Notes: generated from the letters alone by a model not told the origin. A DNA stretch of 64,000 nucleotides from CAWBAT01 sp046331665 (GCA_046331665.1 JAXLQK010000014.1:93338-157337), one strand, 5' to 3'. Positions 1 through 9,340 are shown, counted from the stretch's first letter. Numbers and translations are program-made.

Positions 1-239
1 TTCGGAAGTAACGTTTAATCATGAACGGCTGGCTCTAATAAACCATGGGAGTCATTCAGATGGAGAGTCCGATCAGGAATCGATGAAACTCAGTTGGGAC
101 GTCAATCTGGATCTCCCAGTTGTACGTGACGTTAAAAGATAAGGCCGACACATTGACGGTGTACGAAATCGGTAGAGTTAATCGTCTTGCCATTGTGCGA
201 CGTGTTTCGCGGACTGGATTGGTCCGTTAGGCCCTCAGA
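1..239. other. no gene recognised
   Basis: I see no convincing coding stretch, RNA gene or repeat here. Short open stretches exist but none has recognisable composition. It may be upstream sequence of the decayed gene that follows, or the tail of a gene lying outside the window. Confidence 0.4.
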
Positions 240-752
240 ATGAATCTGTGTATTCCGGTTCCAGGAAGCTTGATCTGGATTCAGCCCGATCGCTTCAGTG
301 CTTCGTACGAGCTGAGGGCGGGCGATTCAGTTGTAGCAACCCTCTCCAGAACAGGAAATTTGGCAAGTCGTGCCATTGGCGAATTTGGGAGACAGAAATG
401 GTTTTTCCATTGGGAGGGAATTATTCGACCAAAAGTTAGTGTAATTCCGGAGGGGCAGAACACCCCCATGGCCCTGGCGGCTCTCCCCATTCTTGGTTGA
501 GAGGGAAGGCCGAGAACCATTTCGCTCCTCGATGGTCAGAAATTTCATTTCGGCGTTGCAGGCTTTTTCGATAGGAGATATCTGCTGGTCGATGAACAGA
601 GGGTTCCGCTGCTGATCTATCAACAGCCCACTCTTCGTCAGCCCTGGACAACACATGGGAAAATCCATTCCCAGGTCGAGGTCACAGAGAACGCTCAAAG
701 CCTCAAGGAGCTTCCCTTGTTGCTTCTACTTTCGAAATACTTGTTCAGGTGA
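240..752 (+). pseudogene. frameshifted gene of unknown function
   Basis: Two protein-like pieces lie in succession in different frames. The first (240 to about 490) reads through WIQPDRFSASYELRAGDS and ends in a short unrelated tail. The second (561-752) reads GFFDRRYLLVDEQRVPLL and ends KELPLLLLLSKYLFR before a stop. The order and character of the pieces suggest one original protein of roughly 160-170 residues, broken by at least one indel between 490 and 561. I have an impression of a small conserved acidobacterial protein with a beta-rich fold, but cannot name a family. The start is uncertain; the ATG at 240 may not be the original one. Sequencing error instead of decay is possible. Confidence 0.45.
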
Positions 753-852
753 ATTCCTGGCCAACCTTTCAATAGTGCTGTCAGAATCAATCTTGTTTTC
801 AGGCTTGATGTTGTTGAACTCAACATTCAATTTTCCTAACATAAAGACACAA

Positions 853-1203
853 ATGAACAATTGGGGTATCCCGGAATGGCTAGAATTGGAAGTGAAACAA
901 CGAGATAAGGTTTGTGTATATTGTGGCGTTCTAATGATTGAAGTTATGCCTTCAAGAGGCCCGAGGAAAAACGTGGCGACGTGGGAACACATTATCAAAG
1001 ATGCAAGCATCATTAGTCGCGAGAATATAGCCCGCTGTTGTGTAGCTTGCAATTCAAGCAAAGGGTCAAAAAGGCTTTCTGATTGGATTCACTCGAAATA
1101 TTGCAAGCGGCATGGTATCGGCAAATACACTGTCGCCGAAGTAATAAGAGAAGCACTAAGAGGCGAGGCAATAAATTACAAGGGGCCGTCGGAAAACTTA
1201 TGA
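853..1203 (+). CDS. HNH endonuclease
   Basis: A protein of 116 residues beginning MNNWGIPEWLELEVKQRD. It has a zinc-knuckle CVYC, then an EH pair within ATWEHIIKDAS, and a second knuckle with the conserved Asn in CCVACNSSKGSKR. This is the order expected of an HNH (beta-beta-alpha-metal) nuclease, in which the first His acts as general base and the knuckles bind structural zinc. An upstream in-frame start at 655 would add 66 residues without HNH character, so I chose 853. The stop overlaps the next start in an ATGA arrangement (1200-1203), which implies translational coupling to the GIY-YIG gene. Its local sequence is AT-rich compared with the housekeeping genes of this window, consistent with acquisition. 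Whether it is a restriction enzyme, a defence effector or a selfish nuclease cannot be told from the sequence. Confidence 0.8.
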   Translation: MNNWGIPEWLELEVKQRDKVCVYCGVLMIEVMPSRGPRKNVATWEHIIKDASIISRENIARCCVACNSSKGSKRLSDWIHSKYCKRHGIGKYTVAEVIREALRGEAINYKGPSENL

Positions 1204-2060
1204 CCGCCGCGACGATCAAACTATTCATCCCAGAAGGCGATTCAAAGAGTTTACGTACAGCCGAGATCTCGAACTGGACTGGTAAGGCAGTAGCGGCGCC
1301 TCGAACACAGCTTGACAAGCTTCTGGCCCGTGAGGAACTCGGCAAAACTGGGATATATATACTTACTGGTAGCGATCCTATGACCAATGCTCCTCGTGCA
1401 TACATCGGCGAGGCCGAAGTCATACGCGAACGCCTGAAGCAGCATAAGTCGAAGGAGTTTTGGGTCTCGGCGATTGTTATTGTTAGTAAGGATGAGAATC
1501 TGACCAAGGCGCACGTTCGGTATCTTGAAAGTCGTCTCCTGACCGAAGCAGCAAAGGTCAATCGATTTACTCTTGAACAGAATCAATCGGCGGGCTCAAA
1601 ACTGCCTGAATCTGATCGTGAAGACATGGAAGTATTTCTTGCTCGCATTCGTCAGCTCCTTCCTGTTCTAGGTTCTGACATTCTCTCTCCAATTTCTATA
1701 CCTGACAGCGCATCTCAGCATGGAGGAATACTCTTTTGTCGCATGAAAGGGGCAGAAGCTCGAGGACAGCGTACACCCAATGGTTTTGTCGTCTTTGTTG
1801 GTTCTACAGCAGTAATGAAAGAACGCCCTTCTACGGAAAAATACCCTTACGTTAAGGTTCAACGAAAGAAACTCATTGAAGAGGGTATGCTCATTGAGAA
1901 AGAAGGTTACTTACTTTTCACTAAGGACATCGAGTTCCCAAGTCCGTCAGCAGCTGCAGTTGTAATTCACGGTGGTAGCGCTAATGGTCTTGTCGCTTGG
2001 AAAACTAAGGATGGAAAATCGACTCAAACTACTCGACGAGCAGACCTGACGTCTCCGTAA
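1200..2060 (+). CDS. GIY-YIG nuclease with C-terminal DUF4357
   Basis: A protein of 286 residues. The GIY-YIG domain covers roughly residues 48-125, with GIY at 51-53, YIG at 68-70, an Arg at 77 and the metal-binding Glu in YLE at 110, so the catalytic set appears complete. The C-terminal part (about 180-285) has the DUF4357 signature: PNGFVVFVGS, then FPSPSAAAVVIHGGSANGL, then W-x-T-K-D-G. In this family DUF4357 is fused to GIY-YIG nucleases that often sit near restriction or other accessory genes. The start at 1200 is inside the stop region of the HNH gene (ATGA overlap); an earlier in-frame start at 1083 would run through the HNH gene in another frame and is unlikely. Two nucleases translated together suggest a single functional module; its target is unknown. 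Confidence 0.85.
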   Translation: MTAATIKLFIPEGDSKSLRTAEISNWTGKAVAAPRTQLDKLLAREELGKTGIYILTGSDPMTNAPRAYIGEAEVIRERLKQHKSKEFWVSAIVIVSKDENLTKAHVRYLESRLLTEAAKVNRFTLEQNQSAGSKLPESDREDMEVFLARIRQLLPVLGSDILSPISIPDSASQHGGILFCRMKGAEARGQRTPNGFVVFVGSTAVMKERPSTEKYPYVKVQRKKLIEEGMLIEKEGYLLFTKDIEFPSPSAAAVVIHGGSANGLVAWKTKDGKSTQTTRRADLTSP

Positions 2061-2372
2061 GCCGCAAAGTAGGTCCACTGTTGCATGGAGAAATCTATTT
2101 CGATCACATCAAAAACAATATGACAGCCACCGTGAGCGGCGGGAACCACGTGGCAGCAATCCCCAACTCCGGAACGGTCATTACCTGGGCGGCGTGCGCC
2201 CCTGGACGCGCCCAGACGGCCAAGTTGACTTGAGCCCGTTTCTAATCTTGCTCTGGCTCGACGGATTCGATCAGTCGTAGGCAGAGCCCATTGTTAACCC
2301 TGTCTTTAGGAAATGGATAAAGTATGCACCCTCAGGCTTCTTCCTAATCCCCGTGGTTAATTCTTTGGAGTA
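2061..2372. other. intergenic, nothing recognised
   Basis: About 310 bases between the nuclease pair and the broken beta-lactamase. A short stretch near 2119-2233 reads like the tail of a protein (MTATVSGGNHVAAIPNSG) but it is too short to assign. No terminator or RNA seen. Confidence 0.3.
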
Positions 2373-3347
2373 ATGTCCATGCCATTGAAAGTACTCCGTC
2401 CGTATTATCCTGTTTCGACTCTCACGCTGGGCGTCATATTTCTTATCGCATCCGATTGGCACAGGAGCGGTCACCCAGCGCGCCGACCAAGGAACAACTC
2501 GCCAATGACAATAAGCTTTTTATCGGCTGGCCACGTACATGAAGTGGGATGAGGCGCCGGAGCCTGTCCATATCGTTGACCGCTGTACTTCGTCGGCACA
2601 CAGGGGTTGAGCTCTTATGTTTGCGACCAGTGAGGGTCTCATTCTGCTGAATACAGGGACACCGAACCTCTGGTCCACTCATCGAAACCTCGATCCGCAA
2701 GCTTGGCTTCAAACCTGAGGAGATCCGGATCCATCAACGGCCATGGCCATTCCGATCACGTTGGTGCCTTCGCCCTGCTTCAAGAAACTCTCCGGAGCGC
2801 AGGTGGCCATCATGCAGGGAGACGTCGCCATGGTGGAAGATGGAGGTAAGAGCGATTTCCACTACGGCAAGGACTGGCAGATCATGGGCAGCTGCCCGTG
2901 AAAGTCGATCGCGTGCTCCGCGACGGCGATCAGATCCGGCTCGGCGAGGTGCTGTTGACAGCGCACCTCACGGCCGGCCACACTCGCGGGTCGACGACGT
3001 GGACTACCGTTCTCATTGACGGTAGCAAAGTTTACTTGGTCGCCTTTCCAGATGGCGGGGGATTTAATCCAGGCTATCGGGTTTCCTCAAGTAATCCCTC
3101 CTATCCTGGTATTGAAGACGATTTCCGACGGACATTTCACACCTGGGAGATGCTTAAGCCAGATATCTGGCTGGCCCACCATACAGAGATGTTCGATATG
3201 GAAGCCAAGCGCCAGCGCGCTGTGCATGATAGGGTCAATGCCTGGGTCGATCCCGAAGGGTACCGGAAATTCGTTGCAACGAAGCGGCGGGTTTTCGAGG
3301 ATGAAGTCGACTCTGAGATGAAGGTCCCAAACCCGGAAAAGAACTGA
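2373..3347 (+). pseudogene. subclass B3 metallo-beta-lactamase, multiply frameshifted
   Basis: Pieces of one B3 metallo-beta-lactamase-like protein follow in order but in different frames. They are an ATG behind TTTGGAG at 2373 with a hydrophobic leader, then KEQLANDNKLFIG (about 2490), MKWDEAPEPVHIVD (about 2538), FVGTQGLSSY (about 2593), the zinc motif GHGHSDHVGAF (about 2740), and an uninterrupted 149-residue C-terminal half from 2898. That half carries HLTAGHTRGSTTW and AHHTEMFDM, which hold the later zinc-binding histidines. Total span fits a secreted enzyme of about 300 residues. At least three frame changes are needed, so the gene is inactive unless they are sequence errors. The intact end could have retained its original stop. 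The family assignment is firm; substrate is not, since many environmental B3-like proteins are not proven lactamases. Confidence 0.8.
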
Positions 3348-3370
3348 TCTTTGATTGAACTGGGGACTCC

Positions 3371-3894
3371 GTGAAATCAAACGACTCGCCGCTGTCTAGC
3401 AGTATTCTAAAGGCTTGGTCGACCAACAACCGCACCATGATCTTTCTGGTCCAGCATCTCCCTGCCAAATTGTGGGAGGTGGCCATTCCGGGCATGCCGC
3501 GGCGCACGATTCGAATGCTGGCTGGCCACATCCACAATGCGCGCTGTATGTGGATCAAGACTCTCGGGAGCCCGCACGGGATTCCGGTGCCGGCGTCTGT
3601 TGACCGGCGCCAGGTGAGTCGCGCCGAACTTGTCCGCGCGTTGAAACAGAGCGGCCGCGGAATCGCTGGTTTGCTGACCCTGGGGCTCGAACACGGTGGA
3701 CAATTCCGCCGACGGCGGCCTATGCCTGGCGCAATCTGCCCCTCGATGTCGGGCATGTGCTGGCTTATTTCGTTGCTCACGAGGGCCATCATCGAGGCCA
3801 GATCGTATTGACGGCGCGCCAACTTGGCCTGCGGCTCCCCGCTTCCGTGACCAGCGGTCTCTGGCAGTGGAGCAAGCGCTCGGAGGAATCTTAG
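3371..3894 (+). pseudogene. DinB-fold metal-binding protein, frameshifted
   Basis: The first part, from a GTG at 3371, reads a helical DinB-like protein (STNNRTMIFLVQHLPAKLW, later RRTIRMLAGHIHNARCMW with the first metal His). Around 3700-3720 the frame is lost. From 3721 a second frame continues YAWRNLPLDVGHVLAYFVAH, EGHHRGQI and ends at the TAG of 3892-3894. The EGHHRGQ segment is the family's distal metal motif. Joined, the protein would be about 174 residues, the normal length for DinB/YfiT-like four-helix proteins, which include thiol transferases and many uncharacterised members. One base is missing or gained between 3700 and 3721. Sequencing error is as likely as decay. It lies 23 bases after the beta-lactamase remnant. 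Confidence 0.7.
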
Positions 3895-3926
3895 CAGGTT
3901 CCTGAAAAACTGATTGTAGCGGATGT

Positions 3927-4006
3927 TGTAGCGGCGCTCTATGAGCGTCGGTTTAATGTGATCAACCGCACCACTCGGGATTCGGCGGTCATAGACCGCC
4001 GCTACA
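3927..4006. repeat. REP-like inverted palindrome pair
   Basis: Two related copies of a 25-mer face each other: TGTAGCGGCGCTCTATGAGC at 3927-3946 and its inverted relative at 3981-4006, which on the minus strand begins TGTAGCGGCGGTCTATGACC. Each copy is itself near-palindromic around TCTATGA. This is the layout of REP/BIME elements. The rest of 3895-4252 holds nothing else I can support. Confidence 0.65.
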
Positions 4007-4252
4007 GTTCCATTCGCGCGATTGTCCATTTGACCGACATCGAGCGGTAGCGCGACGTCCCTCTTCCTTAGGCCTCCCTCTCGTAACCCTTTCTGGAGCA
4101 GACACTTAGATAGCACAGGGTTTTTACAAATCATCCCCCTAAAGTACTACCACCATTTTCGGACTCCATTTCCATATTTTGGGCGATTGAATCTTTTTTG
4201 ATTTTGGCCGAAAAATAAGGGTGAGTCAGGAAGAAAAACGGGGCTAAAGGCT

Positions 4253-4525
4253 ATGTCGAATCATACAGAAGTGCTGGTGACAGGCAAGGACATGTTCGGC
4301 GTGCCATTTCATGAGATGGCCGAACTGATCAAACTCTCCAAGGATGAGCTCTCCTTCTCTCTCTATCGACCCGTAGATGAAAATTTGCCGCTCCGCATCA
4401 ATGTCCACCCCGACCAAGGGCAAGCCGAATTCTGGGTGGAAGGGTTGATCTCAAAAGTAAAGTATCGTCTGGACGGGAAGCAAACGGTTGAATTGCGAGT
4501 CCAGTGGAATCGTCTCGCCTCATAA
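4253..4525 (+). CDS. small protein of unknown function
   Basis: A 90-residue protein with no signal peptide or membrane segment. It has an acidic and hydrophobic mix (MFGVPFHEMAELIKLSKDE) followed by a probable beta-rich half (LPLRINVHPDQGQAEFWVEG, then KQTVELRVQW). The two-halved pattern faintly recalls PilZ-like domains, but the RxxxR and DxSxxG signature is absent, so I do not assign it. There is no strong ribosome-binding site. It is convergent with the kinase gene (84 bases between stops). Protein-like composition over the full length favours a real gene. Confidence 0.5.
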   Translation: MSNHTEVLVTGKDMFGVPFHEMAELIKLSKDELSFSLYRPVDENLPLRINVHPDQGQAEFWVEGLISKVKYRLDGKQTVELRVQWNRLAS

Positions 4526-4609
4526 ACGGCGAATTACCGCCGCGCCGCCGACTTCGCAGGAAATTCCAAATCAGCAAGAACAATCAGCACAGTTGATTTA
4601 AGCGATGAA

Positions 4610-7522
4610 TTAATTCAGCTTTGCGTCTTCTTCTTTGGCTTGGATCAGGACTGGGATATCAGGGTCCGCCTCTCTCCAAAGGGAGAGGAATGTTTGATAG
4701 GCTTTATGACTCTCGGCCTTCTTACCAGTCATGGCCAGGGAACGGGCCAGTCCGAGGTGAGATAAAGCGTAGAGCGGAGAGCAGAGTTCGAGTCCCTGGT
4801 GGTCAAGAATTCTCTGATATTCGGCCACCGCCTTCTCACCCTCGTTGGCCATTAGGTAAGACTGAGCGCGGAGATAAAGTGGGAGGAAGCCAAATCCCCC
4901 GAGATCTCCAAATTCGTAAGGGATAGTCGTTTGCAAGAGTGAAATTGCTCCCTTCGGGTTCTTCCGGTAAATCTCGATGGCCGCATTGGCGGTGGGAACC
5001 CACAACCCATTCACTATTGTGTTCAGCGGGAAACGCCGTTTGTCATCTTCAATCAACTTTTGGGATTCGGCGATTGCCCCCGCTCGGGCGTATGTCACCG
5101 AGAGGCGATTCAATTCTTCCCTGCCCCGGCTGGTTGCCAAAGCCACATTGGCGGCTTCACGGGCTTCTTTCGGATAACCAAATTCCGCCTCGATCATGGA
5201 CCTAAAGGCAGCCAACCAGGTAATGCCTCCCATGGACTGATCGCGCCGCGCCGCTTCAATTCCATGATCGAACTGTTTTCTGAATTCATTGAGCTTCCCC
5301 TGGTAGACCAGCGCCATCAGCGGATAATAAGTATAAGGAGGTTCGAGAGGGTATTCTTTCAATTTCTCCGCGAGCTTCTGGGTTGCTGTCAAATCGCCCC
5401 GCTGGAAGGCCAGACGGTACAAATCCCCGTAAAGGCCAACCCAATCCAGTTTTTGAGCGAGCGCCTGGTCGACAACGGCTTTGGCTTCGGCAAAACGATT
5501 AAGGGCAATATAGGCGGCGGCCAGATTTTCATAGGAATAGACCCGGGTACCATCGATGCGCAGGGATTCATTGCATTCTTCGATGATTTTTTGATGCTGG
5601 CCGAGGGCTGCGTAACCCACCGCGAGATTGGCATGGGGCACGAAGTCCCGCGGGTAGGTCTGCTTCCACAACTCATAGATTTTGATGTTCTCGTCAACCT
5701 GTCCCGTCACATAGTCATGGTAATGAGCCGTGATGTAAAACCGTTCGCGCTCACTGACCCGATCGCGCAGATCGTAAGCTTTTCGGGCGTACTTTTCAGC
5801 CTGTTCGCTTTCGCTCAAGTTTCCGCTGACGACACCAAGTGCCGCATAGGCCAGCGCAAAATTCGGATCCAGCTCAATGGCCCGTTTCAGAAATGAGGAG
5901 GCACTAGGCAGGTCCCCCCGATTGATGGCCGCTCTACCCAGGCTGTAGGCTTTCAGGGCTTCCAAAGAAGGCGTCGTGGCCTCTTCGATGGAAGCATCAT
6001 ATTTCTGGATGGAATTCAACGATTCGCCGAGCTTCCCCCGCAACCCCGAGGCGGCCTTCCCGAGTGCCTGAATAACTTTTTCCTTGCTCTCCGCCTCCAC
6101 CTGTTCGCTGGCGATCGTATCGCCATTGCGGGCGTTGATGGCTTCCAGCGAAATCACGTAATGGCTTCCCAAGCTTGCGATAGAGCCGGTCAAAAATGCC
6201 TTCAACCCTTCCCGTTGACAGATCTCCCTGGCCAGTGGAACCGTGATTTTCTCATCTGCCGACCGACCCATGAACTGCAGGGTGCGCCGCGCGCGCGTGT
6301 CGGACATAATGTTAAGAAACGGGGACTGCTGTAGTTGAACCGAGAGCGCTTGCTTGAGCGTGCCATCGAAGACGGGTTCTCCCGTTGTATTCACGAAATC
6401 TGCCAGCATCAGCGTATCGCGCTCCGTCAAAGCGACCGATTGTTTTTGTTGGAAATAGATTCCCAAGGCACCGAGGACCAAGAGCGACGCGACGCCAACT
6501 CCTATCAGTTTCCAGCGCTTCGACGGCTTGGCGGGAGACACCGACACTGCGGTCGAGCCGGACTTAGGCTGCGACGAGGATGCCGGAGTCATTCCTGTAT
6601 CGCTGGCAGGTGCCTCCCCGGTCCGGATGGCAGACACCCTCCCCGAGTCCAATTCGCGTTTGAGCCGCCTCAGATCCGCTCTCAGGTCCGAAGCCGTCTG
6701 GTAACGGGTTTCCCGGTCTTTTTCCAGGCTCTTGTGAATGATCCGTTCGAGCTCGGCGGGGATTTCCGGATTGAAACGAGCCGGGGAGATGGGAGGGCGG
6801 TTTAGAATCGCATCAAAGACCACAGCCGAGGTTTCGCCGCTGAAAGCCACGCGGCCGGTCGCCATTTCGTAAAGCACCACTCCAAACGAAAACAGGTCCG
6901 TCCTGGCATCCAGGTTCTTGCCGCGTGCCTGCTCGGGCGACATATAAGCAACCGTTCCCAGCGCGGATCCCGGGTTGGTTAAGGCTTCATCGCCATGGGC
7001 AATGGTCGGATCCTCCGGACCATGAGTGGGCGTTCTCCCATCGGCACCCTGAACCCCTTGTTTGGCTAATCCGAAGTCCAGCAGTTTTGCCTGCCCACGC
7101 CGCGTGACGAAAATATTGGTGGGCTTGATATCACGATGCAGGATCCCCTTGCCATGTGCCGTCTCCAGTGCATCGGCGATCTGGATGGCCAATTCCAACA
7201 GCAGACCGATCTCCATCGGTTTGCCGTCGATCGCCTGCTTCAGGGTCTGCCCTTCCATAAACTCCATGGCGATGAAGGGCTGGCCATCTTCCTCATTAAT
7301 TTCATAGACCGTGCAAATATTGGGATGATTCAACGCCGAGGCTGCGCGCGCCTCACGCTGAAAGCGCTCCAAAGCTTGACGGTCTCGAACGAGTTCTTCG
7401 GGCAGGAACTTCAGGGCCACGTGGCGGCCCAGTTTCGTGTCTTCTGCCTTGAAGACAACTCCCATACCACCGCCCCCAAGTTTTTCAATAATCCGGTAGT
7501 GTGAAATGGTCTTACCAATCAT
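4610..7522 (-). CDS. membrane Ser/Thr protein kinase with C-terminal TPR domain
   Basis: 970 residues. Residues 8-280 are a PknB-type kinase: glycine loop GGGGMG 16-21, Lys38 in the VALKF strand, HRD 129-131 followed by IKPTN, DFG 149-151, and APE-like SPEQARG near 195. All catalytic residues are present, so an active kinase is expected. A low-complexity Ser/Pro linker (300-334) leads to one transmembrane helix at about 338-356. The rest is extracytoplasmic by topology and contains a region resembling adenylate-cyclase-associated or TolB-like N-terminal sequences (about 360-510) and many TPR-like helices (about 520-960; for example EALKAYSLGRAAINRGDLPS). Such kinase-TPR receptors are typical of Acidobacteriota. 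Stand-alone gene; no partner phosphatase nearby. Substrate unknown. Confidence 0.9.
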   Translation of the reverse strand: MIGKTISHYRIIEKLGGGGMGVVFKAEDTKLGRHVALKFLPEELVRDRQALERFQREARAASALNHPNICTVYEINEEDGQPFIAMEFMEGQTLKQAIDGKPMEIGLLLELAIQIADALETAHGKGILHRDIKPTNIFVTRRGQAKLLDFGLAKQGVQGADGRTPTHGPEDPTIAHGDEALTNPGSALGTVAYMSPEQARGKNLDARTDLFSFGVVLYEMATGRVAFSGETSAVVFDAILNRPPISPARFNPEIPAELERIIHKSLEKDRETRYQTASDLRADLRRLKRELDSGRVSAIRTGEAPASDTGMTPASSSQPKSGSTAVSVSPAKPSKRWKLIGVGVASLLVLGALGIYFQQKQSVALTERDTLMLADFVNTTGEPVFDGTLKQALSVQLQQSPFLNIMSDTRARRTLQFMGRSADEKITVPLAREICQREGLKAFLTGSIASLGSHYVISLEAINARNGDTIASEQVEAESKEKVIQALGKAASGLRGKLGESLNSIQKYDASIEEATTPSLEALKAYSLGRAAINRGDLPSASSFLKRAIELDPNFALAYAALGVVSGNLSESEQAEKYARKAYDLRDRVSERERFYITAHYHDYVTGQVDENIKIYELWKQTYPRDFVPHANLAVGYAALGQHQKIIEECNESLRIDGTRVYSYENLAAAYIALNRFAEAKAVVDQALAQKLDWVGLYGDLYRLAFQRGDLTATQKLAEKLKEYPLEPPYTYYPLMALVYQGKLNEFRKQFDHGIEAARRDQSMGGITWLAAFRSMIEAEFGYPKEAREAANVALATSRGREELNRLSVTYARAGAIAESQKLIEDDKRRFPLNTIVNGLWVPTANAAIEIYRKNPKGAISLLQTTIPYEFGDLGGFGFLPLYLRAQSYLMANEGEKAVAEYQRILDHQGLELCSPLYALSHLGLARSLAMTGKKAESHKAYQTFLSLWREADPDIPVLIQAKEEDAKLN

Positions 7523-7635
7523 CGGGTTGAATCCAGCAAAGTCCGTCGCCAGCCCTGCTGTGAGAGTTGAGAGGTATTTGTATAGGTGGCGACTCTCACC
7601 TTGCCACCGAATACTAAGCGGAGCTTAAGGTCAAG

Positions 7636-8628
7636 TCAACTTGAGAGATGCGTCCCATCTGCCCGCCAACGAATGGAATTGAAGAAGTGGACGGCGCGGT
7701 CCTGCGCCCAAAATCGGGGGCGCCCGCGCGCAATGAAAGCCACATGCCCTCCATGGGATGGGAGCAATAGCTTCAAGTAGGGGTTGGAATCGAAGGCGGG
7801 ATGGGCAAACAGGGACGGGGGGATGAATGGATCATCCTGCGCATGAATCACCAAGGTCTCGGCTTGAATGCGCCCCAGGAAGGAGATGGAGCTGGCATGG
7901 GTATAGTAATCGAAAGCATCGCGGTATCCAAAAGCAGGCGCGGTGTAGACGTGATCAAAATCAATTAGAGTCCGGATGGACGAATATTGTTCCAGGGTAT
8001 AGTTGACCGGCATTTTTCGCTTCTTTTGACTCAAGGTTTCCCCCAAATGAACCAGAAATCGTCTCTCGTAGATTCGATTGCGAGGTTCGGAAATCTTGCG
8101 GGCACAGGTCTCCAGATCAATCGGGGGCGAGACGGCACAGACGGCTTTGACGTGCCCGGGCAGGTGGGTCCCCCATTCGCCGGCCAACTTTAAAGCCATG
8201 TTTCCGCCCATGGAGAACCCAATGATGTAAAGGGGGCGCGGTGCCAACTGAAGAGCCACGGATTCCAGGTCCTTCGTCAATCCCGAATGATACAGGGTGG
8301 CGGAAAGATGCTCCGTTCCCCCGCAATTCCGGACGTTCAGCCGTACCACGTCATAGCCTTCTTCCAAGGCCCGCTGGCTCATCCGCAATACATAAGGGGA
8401 ATGGCTGGAGCCTTCTAACCCGTGGACAATGAGGACAGTTTCTTTCGCCATTTCCGAAGAGGCGAAATGACAATGGGTGAGGACCTGCACTCCAGGCTCG
8501 GTCTGGAAAAGAGTTGAGACGACGGGAAATTTCCTGAGGTCTACCTGGGCAGGCCAAAACCGGGCCGCGATGGTTTGCAGGTGACCGCTGCGAAAAAGGG
8601 GAGTAAATGGAAGAGTCTCGGCAGACAA
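7636..8628 (-). CDS. alpha/beta hydrolase of the YheT family
   Basis: 330 residues. It opens with FTPLFRSGHLQTIAARFWP, the N-terminal hallmark of YheT-like hydrolases, followed by LIVHGLEGSSHSPYV (oxyanion region) and the nucleophile elbow GFSMGGN with Ser139. A likely acid lies in VIHAQDDPFIPP and the catalytic His in PSHGGHVAFI near the end. Members are cytoplasmic serine hydrolases or esterases of uncertain physiological substrate. No signal peptide. Ferredoxin follows downstream on the same strand order (8998 is 106 bases away from this gene's start side), but co-transcription is not obvious. Product family sure, substrate unknown. Confidence 0.88.
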   Translation of the reverse strand: MSAETLPFTPLFRSGHLQTIAARFWPAQVDLRKFPVVSTLFQTEPGVQVLTHCHFASSEMAKETVLIVHGLEGSSHSPYVLRMSQRALEEGYDVVRLNVRNCGGTEHLSATLYHSGLTKDLESVALQLAPRPLYIIGFSMGGNMALKLAGEWGTHLPGHVKAVCAVSPPIDLETCARKISEPRNRIYERRFLVHLGETLSQKKRKMPVNYTLEQYSSIRTLIDFDHVYTAPAFGYRDAFDYYTHASSISFLGRIQAETLVIHAQDDPFIPPSLFAHPAFDSNPYLKLLLPSHGGHVAFIARGRPRFWAQDRAVHFFNSIRWRADGTHLSS

Positions 8629-8734
8629 AGAGATGAAAAAAAATCAATAACGAAGGGCGGACCGTCACCACTGACTGGAGTCGCCGGAGGAGCAACGGTC
8701 CGTCGCAATTCGGGAGGGGAATCCAAGAACGGAG

Positions 8735-8998
8735 TTACTTGTTTTTATACCAATCGGCGTTGATCTGCGTAAACTTGGACCATTTCTCGGGCAGATCTTC
8801 CAAGGCAAAAATGGCGGAAACCGGACAGGCAGGCACGCACGCGCCGCAATCGATGCACTCGTCGGGCTCGATATATAATTGCTCCCATTTCTCAAAATCA
8901 GCTTCGTCTTTTTTCGGATGAATGCAATCTACAGGGCACACATCAACGCAGGCGGTGTCTTTGGTGCCAATACAGGGTTCGGCAATCACATAGGCCAT
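8735..8998 (-). CDS. ferredoxin with 3Fe-4S and 4Fe-4S type motifs (FdxA-like)
   Basis: 87 residues. First cluster motif uses Cys9, Cys17, Cys21-Pro and Cys25, with Thr12 where a 2[4Fe-4S] protein would have its second Cys, pointing to a 7Fe type. The second motif is CIDCGACVPACP (Cys48, 51, 54, 58). Length is slightly short of the roughly 105-residue proteobacterial FdxA but fits actinobacterial and acidobacterial relatives. A very good ribosome-binding site (AAGGAGGAAA) precedes the ATG. It is a small cytoplasmic electron carrier; its partner cannot be inferred from the neighbours (YheT hydrolase, QueF). A sigma70-like promoter is seen about 90 bases upstream. Confidence 0.92.
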   Translation of the reverse strand: MAYVIAEPCIGTKDTACVDVCPVDCIHPKKDEADFEKWEQLYIEPDECIDCGACVPACPVSAIFALEDLPEKWSKFTQINADWYKNK

Positions 8999-9086
8999 AA
9001 AGGTTTCCTCCTTGACATTAACTGGACTAAATCACAACAACCGAATAAGTCACTCGTTTTCTTCATCACACTTCAAAGCCTAAGGC

Positions 9087-9114
9087 ACTATAGATTTTAA
9101 CAATACAATGTCAG
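9087..9114 (-). promoter_or_regulatory. sigma70-like promoter for the ferredoxin gene
   Basis: On the minus strand CTGACA (9114-9109) is separated by 16 bases from TATAGT (9092-9087), each one mismatch from consensus. Transcription would start near 9080, giving a leader of about 80 bases. The rest of the 8999-9340 gap shows nothing I can name. Confidence 0.5.
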
Positions 9115-9340
9115 AAGTAAAGAATTTGCATCAAGGCGTTGGCCCCAAGGTTGCGCCTCGAGCTAACTTGTTTCCCTACTGTTGATGATCAAGGGCCGAA
9201 GTCTAACATTTCTCTTGATCGGAATCAACCTTGCCACCCCCCGCCTTCGGGTATCGAAAAAGTCGCGCAGGATTTCCACGGGGGAACGACACCTGTTGCC
9301 GATCCGCCAATAACCAGGGGGGGTTGATGGGGCCGGCAAT

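Noticed and set aside
5060..5896. long open frame of 278 codons opposite the kinase gene
   Set aside because: It is antisense to the TPR part of a clear kinase and shows no family motif.
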